A stretch of DNA of 64,000 bases. It comes from Nothopassalora personata. Its lineage: Eukaryota; Ascomycota; Dothideomycetes; Mycosphaerellales; Mycosphaerellaceae. The stretch is taken from the NCBI GenBank assembly GCA_033816765.1, contig CM066292.1:2356001-2420000 (forward strand), given 5' to 3'. Under the pieces are notes generated by a model. The model searched no databases. It was not told the origin of the DNA and was given only the letters and a program-made list of their open reading frames with translations. Positions 41,925 to 52,816 of this stretch are shown piece after piece (the stretch's first letter is position 1; every line of letters begins with the position of its first letter). Made by a program: the position numbers and the translations under genes.

Positions 41925-42845
41925 ATGGCCGGAATCGAGGCGGACATGCAGTTGCTCGAGACACTTGCACCCTTTGCGCGATAGCGAATTTCAGAGAGAG
42001 TGGAACACGCCACAGCTGCCGGTACCTGGGGTGAAGTTGAGGTTACGCATGACATTTAAGATAACACCTCGTGCAACTTCTTGACTAGGATTGGCGAAAC
42101 GATTCCACTGCTCGCGCGTATATCTACAGTCGCTGGGAAAAAAAAGGTTCTTCGGATGCTGCTCGCGACATTCGACGATCCGCTGTGAAATTCTTCACCG
42201 AAGAGGGCAACCAGGACTTTGTCATGACTGACCTGCTGGTCCTTTTCCATAAGGGATCCAACAAATTTTCCATTAGCCAATCGATCGCACAAGAAATACC
42301 CACAGACCAATTTACCTGACGCTACTATGTTCTGGGACTTTCACAAAAATAATCAAGAAGGCACACACGCTCTGATACAAGTGTTCGGTGGTCGAGGTGT
42401 CCCAGCATCGCTTCGAAATGTCAATGGCTATGGTGTACATACCTACAAGCTGGGAAAGCCAGAAGACGGTAGCTTCAAGTACGTCAAGGTGGCACTTCAA
42501 GCCGGATGAGGGCAAGAAGACCTTGACCAAGGAGGAGGCGATCAAGCTTGCTGGAGAGAATCCCGATCATCAAGTTCGCGATATGTACAACTCCATCGCA
42601 GCTGGAAAGTTTCCCATCTTGGACAGTATCCATTCAAGTCGTGGACCCCAAGGATGCTGAGACAGTCTCCTATGACATCTCCGACGACACCAAAGTTTGG
42701 CGGCATAAGGACTACCCACTGCGAGGAATCGGCAAGATGATATGGACCGGAACCCAGAAAAGTACTTACAGAACATCGAGCAAGCTGCTTTCTCACCATC
42801 CAACATGGCATCCAACAATATTGGCGGAAAGGATCTTCAGGTTTG
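41925..42845 (+). pseudogene. Catalase pseudogene, several frameshifts
   Basis: Blocks of a haem catalase in the right order but in changing frames: MQLLETLAPFAR then a stop, ISERVEHA and GEVEVTHDI (from 41925); then LARISTVAG near 42110; KFFTEEGNQDFVMTDLLVFF near 42190-42255 across frames; FWDFHKNNQEGTHALIQVFG (42330-42395); VNGYGVHTYKLGKPEDGSF (42420-42480); PDHQVRDMYNSIAAGKFP (42560-42620); VVDPKDAETVSYDI (42640-42690); and IEQAAFSPSNM (42775-42810). At least five frame changes and an early stop show that it is dead; they are single-base or short indels, not RIP. The N-terminal His block is absent or unrecognisable. Upstream sequence back to 41870 may be a remnant too. Confidence 0.8.
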
Positions 42846-42996
42846 ACCAACCCGCGGTTAACAGCCTAAACTTTCTGCCGTCTGACCGGTGGAGAACCTC
42901 GGGTTGGTTAAGGCAAGTTCTGACTGCCCAGCAAGAGGCGCTTAGTATTTGAAGAGCCATGTTGAGCACGCAGTGAAGGGAGTGCTAAGCGAGAGC

Positions 42997-43966
42997 ATGC
43001 ATTTGAAGCCCATACAATCAAGACGTGTGTACAGCGCGTACAAACAGCGTTCCCTCCTATCACTAAGAAACTTGGCCACATTCGCCAAAGATGGCATGCA
43101 AATCAGGCCTATCGCGGGGTCTCTTGGGGCTGAGATGACTGGAATCGACCTGCGAAACGTGACAGTAGAGCAGACTCGGGAGATCCGCCAGTCTTGGCTT
43201 GAGAACAAAGTGATATTTGTCCGGAGGCAAGACCTAAGCCCTGAAGCATATCTCAGGTTCGCTTCGACTGTTGGCAAACCTAGCCCATATCCCATGGTCC
43301 CTGGCATCGAAGGATATCCAGAGATCACGCATGTCCTGAAGCGCGAACATGAAAAGACCAATTTTGGTGGCATATGGCATAGCGATACGATGTACCTCGA
43401 GACACCACCCATGGCTACTATGCTTCTGGCCCGAGAGTTGCCGCCATTTGGTGGCGATACACTGTTCGCAAACCAGGTCGCAGCGTACGAAGCCTTGTCT
43501 GAAGGCTTGAAGAAGACTTTGTCGGAATTGACTTGCGTGCACACATCGGCGAAAGCTGCGGCATCCAAGACTCGTGAAGACAGAATCAATGATACTGGTC
43601 ACAAGTCCGATGAGCTGGTAGCTTGCCACCCTGCAGTCCGGACACACCCCGAGACTGGGAAGAAGTCTCTATACCTGAACGTGGCTCATACTGATCGCTT
43701 CGATGGCTGGACCGCGGAAGAGAGTGCTCCGCTGCTGAACTATCTTCACCAACACCAAGTCAAGCCGGAGTTTACTTGTCGCTTTCAGTGGCAGGTGGGA
43801 GACTTGGCCATCTGGTAAGTCTTCAGAAAAGCGTGCTATTAGTTCAGAGGAGCTAACATCGGACATCAGGGACAACCGAGTGGTTCTCCACAATCCCATC
43901 AACGACTACCACGGCTACAAACGAAGCATGCATCGTATCACTTTGGCAGGTGACAAGCCCGTCTGA
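42997..43966 (+). CDS. TauD/TfdA-type Fe(II)/2-oxoglutarate dioxygenase, two exons
   Basis: Join 42997..43814, 43870..43966; 304 residues. Non-haem iron enzyme of the taurine-dioxygenase family (PF02668), which hydroxylates or desulfonates small acids. Visible: [17 protein letters not shown] start, the iron site [12 protein letters not shown] (His and Asp, about 129-131), [15 protein letters not shown], then the 2-oxoglutarate-binding area [18 protein letters not shown]; the last His and Arg come in [12 protein letters not shown]. The 55-bp intron cuts the codon of Trp in [13 protein letters not shown] preceding basic leader [18 protein letters not shown] may target mitochondria or may be non-conserved. 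The start is about 150 bp from the catalase pseudogene end. Substrate unknown. Confidence 0.85.
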
Positions 43967-44206
43967 GAACACTGAGCCCAGTCATCGTCGACTCGTGCTG
44001 TTTCGCACGAGGCTAAACATCTGGGCTCGGAAGTCGAGCTGTTCGGGTCGGACATAAGGATGTCAAAGCTGCAACTTTTGAGTTCACATCCAAGAGCTCC
44101 TCAATCTGGCGACGTCATTCGCAGAATATTGAGATGTATGCGAGCACTGCAGCTGTTCTGACGTACTCGAAAAGACACAAATCCCATCGCCTTAGCCGAA
44201 ATCACA

Positions 44207-44704
44207 ATGGGCAAATTCAGTATCACGGGCGAGACAGTCTTTGACTACCCGGCCGACGTCGTCTATGACTTTGTCGCCAACCCTCACAACTGGGGACGAT
44301 GCTACAAGGGCAGCGGAGGTATGCAAGACAAGAATCTAAAAGTACCATTACAGCTTGGAGATGTCTGGACCGAGAAAGTCGAGCTGCCGCCGAACAAGTA
44401 CTTGTCGACCTGGAGACTCATCATTGCGGAGCGGCCGAGGAAGTTCGCTTTCATTCAAGAGAACAAGATTGGCATGAAGGAGGATGGGACAGGAGGTGTC
44501 GACGGGTTTACGACTATCACTTATACATTTGAGGATAACATTGGGGAGGGCAAGACATTATTCACCAGGAACTTGACAGGAGAGTTGCCGAGAGGAGTTG
44601 GAATTCCCGATGATCTGTTGACCGTGTGTTGTCGGCCTGACGGGATCGAGAGGTACCATGATCGGGTGAAGGAGGAGCTGGACAAGGATCATGGCAAGGC
44701 CTAG
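44207..44704 (+). CDS. SRPBCC (START/polyketide-cyclase-like fold) protein
   Basis: A 165-residue single-exon protein with the helix-grip SRPBCC fold: ITGETVFDYPADVVYDFVAN (residues 5-24), a central beta sheet with GDVWTEKVELPPNKYLSTWR, then FTTITYTFEDNIGEGKTLFTR and a C-terminal helix ERYHDRVKEELDKDHG. Fungal members bind or cyclise small hydrophobic molecules, and such proteins are common near tailoring enzymes. No catalytic residue can be pointed to. It is 240 bp downstream of the TauD gene in the same orientation, in keeping with a common pathway. Confidence 0.75.
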   Translation: MGKFSITGETVFDYPADVVYDFVANPHNWGRCYKGSGGMQDKNLKVPLQLGDVWTEKVELPPNKYLSTWRLIIAERPRKFAFIQENKIGMKEDGTGGVDGFTTITYTFEDNIGEGKTLFTRNLTGELPRGVGIPDDLLTVCCRPDGIERYHDRVKEELDKDHGKA

Positions 44705-45879
44705 ATGCCTAGAACACTGCTTGAAAGCCTCAGCATGCGAAGTCTGCAGTAGCCCAGTCCTTGAGGAAGGCATCGTTGGGCTGCATGCAGAGCAAAACAC
44801 CGATGAAGGTGTCTACAATGTTCTTTCATGGCTGTAACAGAAGAATAAATCTGGATAATCCAACACTACGAAAGATAGTGACGGTCCAAGCTCGCAATCC
44901 TCCGTTCCCACGCAGCACTGCATCAGCGTTCTACCACATGTACTTCGAGATGATGTGGGGTCGGCGTTTCTATCAATTGGCGATTGAAGTTGTGAAGCTA
45001 GTAGATGTCCTTCCTGAGATTGTTGCATTGCCCAAACCGGTAAAATACAGCATGCGTCGTATCCTTGCACTGCAGGACCAAGCTGCTGTACAGACCGCAT
45101 TGTTACTATACATACTAGCTTACTTTTGGTCATTGCCGAGACAGTCGCACAAGGGTCAGAGCCCAGAGTACTGTGGTTGGTGCTCAGGCATGATCCCTCT
45201 TACCGGGCACGGAATGTCTTCAAGCACTCTCTGCTACTGATGAAGGTCCTGAAATAGAGCTGGAGTATCCGTCCAAGACACGCGATGGAGTTCAGCGAGT
45301 GCCTTTGTAGTCGGGACAGATTTTGCGAAAATGGCTGTGCATGATGACTCTGGGACGGTGTAGATACTTCGAGGCAGAGTTCGCAACGACAACGACTACA
45401 GCCATTGTCCTCCTCTTTCGGCAATCTGTCAACTCTAGGCTACAGGCAAGAACGCCGTGTTGAAGAGCCTGCACCACCCTGCGAGCAAAGGCTAGGGAGC
45501 TGATTGGAAACAAGCACGTTGGTAACAACAGCAGTCTTAAGAAGCATCGACTCGATTTGTACCCGAGATGGGAACAAAGACTTCGAGAGTTGAGATGTAC
45601 ACAAAACGTGAGGCCCAAGAAATACCCGGGTCGCGATTTTGAGCTGTGAGTGAGAGGTCTGATATTGTAGATATTCTCACATTCTTTTTGTGCAGAGTAC
45701 CTCTGTGTCAGTGCTGGCCCTTGACCTTCCCGGAAACTATCTCGTGGGTAAACCCGATGACTTTCCTGAGCATCGTACAATATCAGTCTACTCGATAACC
45801 ATGAAGTTGTCTCTATTATCCAATACTATAATCTCTGATAATAACCCAAGAATCAAATCCTACAACTCGTCCATCCTCC
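44705..45879. other. No gene seen
   Basis: A plus-strand ORF (44761-45240, 159 codons) and a minus-strand ORF (45292-45780, 162 codons) show no recognisable sequence; both contain little of the composition of the neighbouring real genes. Confidence 0.35.
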
Positions 45880-47335
45880 CTTCTGCGGGCCTGGTCGCTT
45901 CAAGAGATAGGCTTCTGTGTTGAACACGTATTCATCGAGACCGATGAGATCTGGCTTGCTAAATACAAGCTAGAAGTACTTCAAGGTCTCAGCAGTCCTG
46001 CAGTAATAATCAGCAACAGAGCCACTATTCGGAAGAGCCAAGGCCTACCAACCAAAAAGACTCCATACTATCGCTCTTTGGTGCTGAGGTGGCGTAAATA
46101 TGGTTTGTCGCCGCATTTCCAACCTCCGTCTGTGTGTGCTTCGAGATGCACTCGAACATCTACCATGCAACTTCTTGGATAGCGGAGTCTCCAGTGATTC
46201 TGTTGAATATGAGAGCACTCTCGATGGTTTCCGGGCGTAGAATGTATCTCCTATTGGTCATCGAAGTGAAGCCTGGGGGCAACCTCTCCGCACTGACAAT
46301 TAAAGTAGCGTCTTTGGCATCATCACCGTGTCTTTGTTTAGCACCCTCATGCCATCCCATCTCGTTCCAGACGCATTCGTTCGGACGTCTGTAAGGCAAA
46401 ACAGTGTATGGCTCAGGCATTATGCCCAGCGCAGAGTTCTGATCTGCCCAAATGCAGCCGTCTGTGAGTTTCCGTCCAAGCCTGACGTGCTCCTCATTCT
46501 GCATGAGACGGCCACTCAGAGCGGACATGCCTCCTGCAAAGCAGACAAGATGTTGTCCCTCTGGTTGCGTTGTGATTTCACCATCCTTGAATTACATAGC
46601 GCCGGCCATCAGGATATTGGCGTCACTCGGCGTCGGTGGACGATACAAAGCATACTTAGCCGCTGCAGTCGAAGCGCCATGCCATAGACGTTCTTACAGG
46701 GCGGAGCCACCCAAGAGGGCTTACATCTTTGGTAGATACTCGTAGACTGAGTCGCTCATAGCTCCAAGCGTGAATAGATTACCGAGAATGAAGTCTCGAT
46801 CCTTTGCTCACGACCAACGGCCGCATGAAGTCAGTCTGATCCTGCTGTTCGGCGAATACATTCATGATCCTGGCAGCTGCATCGTACCACTTCGGGTCGC
46901 TGGTGATTGGAGATAGTCTTGTAAAGTCGAGGTCTAGTGAACCAATCTTCGCGACCAATATCCCATCTTGGCCTTGCTGCTTGACTCCCTTTTCTGCTGC
47001 CTTATGAAAGTCCCAACGAGTGATTGGCAGTCGACTTTTGGTGTGTCGGAGGCCGCGTACAGCATGTGTGCCAGCCCTAGAGCTTTGTCCAAGAGACGCT
47101 TGTCGTCGCTGAGATCATACGCCGCAAGGAATCCGCCGAGGTAGCGAACGGTAGTGTCGAACACGTTGATAGTGCTCTGTAATGTCTTTGTTAAGTCGAT
47201 TGAAAGGGCAGCCTCAACAGCATCGCCAAAGTCTCCTTTCAGGTCCATGGTCCAGAGTGTTTCGCGAGTGTCAACCAGAGTAGCGGCCCAGCCGCCAAAT
47301 AGATCCCTGGCACCTCCTGAGATCGGGGTTAACTA
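45880..47335 (-). pseudogene. GH47 alpha-1,2-mannosidase pseudogene, N-terminus missing
   Basis: On the minus strand, family blocks come in order: ARDLFGGWAATLVDTRETLW and INVFDTTVRYLGGFLAAYDL (about 47320-47120), KRLLDKALGLAHMLYAASDT, then in shifting frames PKWYDAAARIMNVFAEQQDQ (near 46850), EYLPKM then a stop, HGASTAAAKYALYRP, CFAGGMSALSGRLM (46530), RLTDGCIWA-like, RYILRPETIESALIFNRITG (46260-46190), a stop in place of Arg, and finally LDEYVFNTEAYLLKRPGPQK near 45900. Class I mannosidases trim N-glycans in ER/Golgi or are secreted. Several frameshifts and nonsense codons, plus loss of about 200 N-terminal residues, make it dead. It abuts the 2EXR-like ORF at 47391. Confidence 0.8.
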
Positions 47336-47390
47336 ATCATGGCGCCTATCCCTTTCGTGATACGACTTCCAGCAGCGTTGCAGTTGTCGC

Positions 47391-47867
47391 TTAGCTTTGG
47401 AGTGTCGCTTTTGTCGAACGGTTGCTTGTGATTCTGTCTCGTCCTCGAATTGGTACTGTATTCGTGGTAGCTTTGGTAGGGATGGCCTCGGAATCTGCTC
47501 TCAGTCTGATACTGGATAGCTCTCTGGACGTGTCGCGCAGTTGTCTGCAAGTTCTGAGTAATGCCGGCTCTGAGCCTCGTCCGAAAGAGATACGTATTGG
47601 CCCATCATCTTGCAAGACGTGTTCGTAAATTTGGATCCGGATCTCAGCTGGAAGTGAGCCCAGATGGGCGCTGGCAAAAGCTGTTGGCCGGGAGCAGAAC
47701 CGCGTCCATCCCCGCCATATCCTCGCTCTTAGTTGTCGCAGTCGCACGCAAGCTCCTTGCAGACCGGTCATATATCGCGTGCCATCGAGCCTAGGCTCAT
47801 GAGGAGGTCGAGCTCTTCTCAGAGCTTCGCGCAGACAAGCCATGCATCCCCACATCGCCATGCTCAA
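47391..47867 (-). CDS. 2EXR/F-box-like hypothetical protein (possibly partial)
   Basis: 158 residues. The C-terminal half has the 2EXR-type start block SLPAEIRIQIYEHVLQDDG followed by PALLRTCRQLRDTSRE, as seen in large Dothideomycete families of unknown function. The N-terminal half is Arg-rich and may be untranslated or spurious. The protein stops soon after the block where relatives run on for 150 or more residues, and the GH47 remnant begins right after, so this may be a fragment. Confidence 0.4.
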   Translation of the reverse strand: MSMAMWGCMACLREALRRARPPHEPRLDGTRYMTGLQGACVRLRQLRARIWRGWTRFCSRPTAFASAHLGSLPAEIRIQIYEHVLQDDGPIRISFGRGSEPALLRTCRQLRDTSRELSSIRLRADSEAIPTKATTNTVPIRGRDRITSNRSTKATLQS

Positions 47868-48487
47868 TATCTTTAAGAGATTGATTTCCAGCTAGCTGTG
47901 TAGAGATTCTTCCGGCTCTCTGTATGTTAGGCGGCATGGGACACCTCTGCGGTTGCATTGATGTACGAGTAGGAACATCCAGGGGCATTGCGAATGCGGC
48001 GGTGTGAACACCTCGTGCCCTCCATTGCGAAAGCTTCCAAGAAGAAATGCTCGGCATATCACATCGTAGCCAGAGGCATTAAAATGCTAGTCATGCCGCA
48101 GCACTTCTACGGATCTTTCATCTTCAACTTGTCATGTTTTGGGTTTTCATGGCTCGCAGGTTGGAACTTACCTGTATTGTTGCAATGTGAACTGCGTATG
48201 CTGCAGGCGTCTGCTCCAGCATGTACCGGGTCATGACCATGTTTGCGTGAGCGCAGCATACCTCGCAGACCATGTAGGAGCTAGAATGATAAGCGACAAT
48301 CTACTCTCGAAGCCGTATTGCATATCCCTGTCGGTGTCAAGTTTTAAGTCCAAGAGCTGCAAGGACGACATCTTGGATCTGCGCTCTTGGACCATGTGAG
48401 CATCTAGATTTTGCTCGCAGCAGAAACAAGTAATCCAGAAAACTCCGAAGTGTGCACAATCGATCCATTGCAAAGCCCACAGTCCTG
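47868..48487. other. Intergenic, no gene seen
   Basis: Short ORFs only; lies between the 3' end of the ZZ protein gene and the 2EXR-like ORF. Confidence 0.4.
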
Positions 48488-49514
48488 CTAAAAGCCATAC
48501 AGCCCAGCCCCTTGACTCTTCTTCTGCTCATTAGCAGTCGCCTGAGACTCCAGATAAATCGCCAGTAAATTCCCCATATACCCTGGCGCCGTCTTGGCCG
48601 CATTGATAGCTGCCGAAATGCACTGCGGTGGATAAGAACCGCCCATCTTCTCCATCAAGGTCTGGCAGACTTGGAAGTGACCATTTCGAGCACCAATGAC
48701 CAAGGGATCCAGACGCGGCACATCGCATACCTCGTACATCGTGCTATTGTTCAGCGCCGACAAAATGCCAAATTGACTGCCCTGGGCAGCATATGCGCCT
48801 AGCGATGCCAGACGTAGAGGAGGCTGGGCCTGAGAAGGAAGCTGACGGTAGGTGTGACCTTCGTCATTGCCTTGGGCCTTGCAGTCAGCGCAGAGATCGT
48901 GGTCAGGGCACGAGACGCATTTCCAGCGGATACCCCAGAAGTGAGTCTTGCCGCAGCTGTCGCAAGACGCAGAGTGCACGACTCTCGACCAGTCTTGGGT
49001 CATGGGTTGAGCGGGCGGCGGAGGTGCGCTTTCTTGTCGGGGTGGCAGATCAGGGCGTGGGTGCTGCCCGGTTACTGGTGGAGCGGTGCCCGTAGCAGGA
49101 GGTGCACTGCTGGTCTGCTGCTCACGGGTGGCCGAGGCGGCTTCGTTCTGGTAGTAGTGATATGTGTTGGCTATAAGCCGATCAACGTTGGAGACAAGAT
49201 GCCGTTCGTCGCAAGCACTTACCGTAGGTAACGTTGCCGTGGTATAAGTGGGCCTGGTCGCTGGCGTGGGTCCGGTAGTCATCGCCTTGGATGTGGTTTC
49301 CATTGTGTTGTCGCGAGTTCCCGGTTGCAGTGGATCCAGTATACCGAGCACCCAGACTGCTTAGATACTGATTGGGATCATACGTAGGTACAGCATATTG
49401 CGGCACTGCAGAAGGATAGCCCGCTCCCACGTACGTTTGACCTTGATCTAAGCCAGAAGGGGCGATCTTGTTCACCAAATAGTTGAAGAACTTGTTGGTC
49501 TTGGAGCCCGACAT
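48488..49514 (-). CDS. ZZ-type zinc-finger protein, two exons
   Basis: Complement join 48488..49170, 49223..49514; 324 residues. The ZZ finger is at about residues 160-205: HSASCDSCGKTHFWGIRWKC, then CVSCPDHDLCADC and a late H in DEGH, with the two CxxC pairs expected for Zn binding. ZZ fingers usually bind protein N-termini or partners in signalling and autophagy. Upstream is a Tyr/Gln/Pro-rich disordered part beginning MSGSKTNKFFNYLVNKIAP; downstream is an alpha-helical part with SQFGILSALNNSTMYEV and CISAAINAAKTAPGYMGNLL. The 52-bp intron (GTAAGT donor, CTTATAG acceptor) splits an Ala codon after NVTY. Function unknown. Confidence 0.8.
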
Positions 49515-50417
49515 CTGGAGCTGTCAAAGCACTTCGTCCTCACAGCATGTCGATCTATGATGGTGGATGAAGACTGTTCCGAGGGGAAGATGGGATGCAG
49601 TCTTCAGCTGAGCAGAGCCTCGAGCGGCACGCTAAGCCAGCCGGGTCGGACGATGGCATCCACGGAACGACTCACCTCAACGCCCATATCGGGCACAACG
49701 TGTCTTGATCCGTCTCCCGAGTGGTGACACAGTATCGTGGCTTTGTCCCGGTATGCTGATTCATTGGCAGGACCTGGCACTAGTGATGCATAAAAAGCAC
49801 GTGGCGTTCAGCTGTGTGACTTCGTGCAGGGAGGACTCAGGAGCACGCATGAAGCGAGACAGCTCTGGCCAGAGCAGCTTGCAATCCGACCTTTTCAATG
49901 ACCTGAGTAGATCAGACTTCTATACCACTATTTACTGAATCATCATTGCTTGGACTGCTTCGTCAATCTCGTTCGCGGCCGTCCTTGTTGTGCACCGGTG
50001 ACTCCGATGTCTCAGCTTGGTGGCATTGCAGCCATCGCGAGATGACAGGTGTAAGCGAGGTAAACGTACAAAGCCGAGCCCATGATGCACAAGTCTCACA
50101 GCATCAAGATGGCAGCATCATGTCGATGATGAGGGAGGGAAGTGGGAGATGAAGTTCCACAATTGTTTCCACCTATGCCTGCCATCGTATATCTTTCCAT
50201 ACATCCAATGACCATCATTGCGACATATTTTGTTCTCTCTAACAAGTCGTCTATCACACATGTGGCTTGTTGACATGCTCAGGCAACAACGACCAGCACA
50301 CAAAGAAGAGACATGAGCTGAGCGACATCTTCTACGAGGTCCCTATGTCTGGTCTATCAAACGCCCAAGGCGCTACTACTGACCACTTACAGTGGCAACC
50401 TCCAGGTCCCACTTCGC
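49515..50417. other. Intergenic, no gene seen
   Basis: Upstream region of the ZZ protein gene and downstream region of the hydrolase. Only short ORFs. Confidence 0.4.
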
Positions 50418-51548
50418 TCAAAGCTTCAGTCCGTTCAAATCGCCCTCCGCAGCCAAGCTCTTCGCAAAAGCAGCAATTTGCCTCACTTGTTTGATGTGCA
50501 TATCCGTAATCGCCTGGCGGAAAATGACAGCACTTCCATGAACCACACCGAGGTTCATGTCACCACTCGCCCTCACTCCAGCCTGCAGCAGCTTTCCCAA
50601 AAATGCCTTCCCCTCATCCCTTAAAGGATCCAGCTCGTCTATACTGATAATAAACGGCGGCAGCCCCTTCAAGTCCTCGACCTTCGCATGGTAAGGCCAC
50701 GCAAGCGGATTCGTCAAATCGCTGTCGACGGGATGATAGTAGTATCCCATGAGATCCATCAAGTTCGTGTGGAGAAAGTAGCCGTTGTTTTCGACCAAGC
50801 TTGGCAGGAGCTCAAGGCGCTTCGACTCCGACCAGCCGTACCCTTCTGGGCCGGCGATGTATGGAACGAGGCCATATACGCCGGCGATTGCATCAATCCA
50901 GCCTTCTTGGTTGGCTTTGATGGCGGTCGCGATTGACAGGTTAGCGCCGCCGGACTCGCCTTGGAGGATGAGTTTGCTGATGCCGAGCTCAGTGCGGTGA
51001 GAGTCGATGTACTTTACGGCAGCTGCACAGTCGTTCAAACCAGCTGGAAAGGGATTTCTTTTGCCTTCTGTCCAAGCATTGCGGAAATCGACGGCCATTG
51101 CCACGACGCCTTCGAGCGCTATGGACTTGATCCAGCGAAAATGGGGCTTGGATGCGGTGGGTAGGATGGTCATACCACCACCGTGGATGTAGAGGACACC
51201 AGGAAGTGGCTTGGAGTCGGCAATCTTGGGACGCCGGACGTACAGCTTGATCTTGTTTCCATCGGGACCATCGATGCTGATCTCGCTCTCTTCGACTTCT
51301 GGTTCAAGGTCGTCTCCCAGTATCTCGTTCGGAAGGTTCTCATAGAGCATGACCATCCGGTCGTTGAACTGCTTGTTGATAGCCTCGGCTGCAGTGGCAT
51401 CTTTGCGATCGAAGGCCGGAGAATCTGCATTCGCCGCCATCTGCCCAGCCTTGAGTGCTGCCACCAGATCAGGTCGCAGCCGCGGATCATTTTCGAGGGT
51501 GGTATTCTTGTCGCCGAGGCGACCTGGTGCTTTGTAAGTGGACGACAT
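50418..51548 (-). CDS. Alpha/beta-hydrolase, HSL-type esterase/lipase
   Basis: 376 residues of the alpha/beta-hydrolase-3 (hormone-sensitive-lipase) family. Oxyanion-hole motif LYIHGGGM (about 120-126), nucleophile elbow GESGG (near 195-199, Ser in the middle), acid in SIDELDPLRDEG (near 305) and His in VVHGS (near 338) complete the catalytic triad. The family hydrolyses carboxyl esters of small acyl compounds; the substrate is unknown. It has no signal peptide, so is probably cytosolic. No intron. Last gene before the right repeat block. Confidence 0.85.
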   Translation of the reverse strand: MSSTYKAPGRLGDKNTTLENDPRLRPDLVAALKAGQMAANADSPAFDRKDATAAEAINKQFNDRMVMLYENLPNEILGDDLEPEVEESEISIDGPDGNKIKLYVRRPKIADSKPLPGVLYIHGGGMTILPTASKPHFRWIKSIALEGVVAMAVDFRNAWTEGKRNPFPAGLNDCAAAVKYIDSHRTELGISKLILQGESGGANLSIATAIKANQEGWIDAIAGVYGLVPYIAGPEGYGWSESKRLELLPSLVENNGYFLHTNLMDLMGYYYHPVDSDLTNPLAWPYHAKVEDLKGLPPFIISIDELDPLRDEGKAFLGKLLQAGVRASGDMNLGVVHGSAVIFRQAITDMHIKQVRQIAAFAKSLAAEGDLNGLKL

Positions 51549-52062
51549 ATTGTGCGATGCACAAGTGTATCTGCAAACAGCTGCGGCGAAGATGTCGACA
51601 GGAGCTATGTGAGGTAAGGTGGGTAAGTCTGCTCATTGTTAAGTGCCGTGTGTCGCCTGCATGAAGGATTCAGCTCAGCTCGTGGATGATCAATCAAGCC
51701 AAGATAGATGCTCCTGCAGCTCGCCAATGCCTACCACAAGGTGTATATTGCCCTACAGCTCTATGCTGTTGGCACCTCAGGTACATCACTGGAAGTCGAA
51801 CCGGACCCTCATACCCACCAGACACGGCCTTGCTTGACGCCGCTGTATAAATTGCGGCTGACCAACCCATACGGTATATCAATGCTTGTACTACTGACGT
51901 GTGTACCTCAGTATATTGGCACGCAGCTTGTCATTGCAATATCCATCGCCGATCCGTCATCCAGACGTTGCATGGTCCTGTTCCTAAGGGCAGCTGCCCC
52001 GGGTATTCCTCGGCCTTGCGGAAGGCGAGTCGATAAGCGATAGGCATAATAATGCATTTGTG
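51549..52062. other. Border of the gene island, no gene seen
   Basis: Normal-composition DNA up to 52062, where the Copia LTR starts. Confidence 0.45.
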
Positions 52063-52238
52063 TGTTGTAAATAGGTATTTGACGAGTACAAGCTTCTAGA
52101 TTGAAACGATAGGGTGGATTAGTAACCCTTATAAATTGCACATAGTATATAACTATCTAGCTATAGAAATAGTATAATATAGGGTGTATATGTACTAAGT
52201 CCTAACTAATATAGCGATTAGTTACCTAATTTATAATA
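52063..52238 (-). repeat. Copia 3' LTR (176 bp, same family as 3711-3886)
   Basis: Matches 3711-3886 at equal length and orientation (TGTTGTAAAT...ATAATA, the end mutated from ACAACA). Directly to its right the plus strand reads CTCTCCCTTTAGA, that is, a polypurine tract AAAGGGAGAG before the LTR on the minus strand, so this is a 3' LTR whose element extends to the right. Confidence 0.78.
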
Positions 52239-52816
52239 CTCTCCCTTTAGACTAACTACTATAAAGGCAGCCTAATTAACTTAATATTACCTATATTACT
52301 ATATTAGTCTCGAACACCTTTACTAGCTTTAGATACTAGGTTTCTTGTTATAAGTAAGTATATACTAAGAATAGGGATCTTATTAGATCTACTTATATAA
52401 GATATCTTTATAGACCTACTTTAAATATATTATAGCCTTATCTTTCCGCTTTTAGAAACGAATAGAAGGTTTTCTTAGCTTAAGAAGGCTCTTATAGCTA
52501 GGCAGTAGCGTATAGGCCTTATAGGTATATATAAAAGAAGCTAGTTCTTTACTAAGTAACTCTCTCTACTTTATACTACTTTATACCTCTCTTACCCCCT
52601 TCTAGACTACTATATATACTTATATATACTAATAACTACTATATATATACTCTTAAAGCTTCTTAAGAAGCTTTAGTAAGGTATACTATATATATAATAA
52701 TATTTTAAGGGTATTTAATAAGTTATAAGTAGTATTATAGTAGATATTATTAAGTAGACTCCTATAAACTAATTTAGTAATACTAGTAATATCTTTAGTA
52801 GTAGAACTAGCTCTAG
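52239..52816. other. Degraded, very AT-rich repeat DNA
   Basis: Presumably the 3' end of the Copia element; heavily RIP-like, with no readable motif. A perfect 22-bp palindrome, core AAAGCTTCTTAAGAAGCTTT, is at 52654-52675. Confidence 0.45.

Noticed and set aside
52654..52675. 22-bp perfect palindrome
   Set aside because: It lies in very AT-rich decayed repeat DNA and has no paired feature; chance or a relic.
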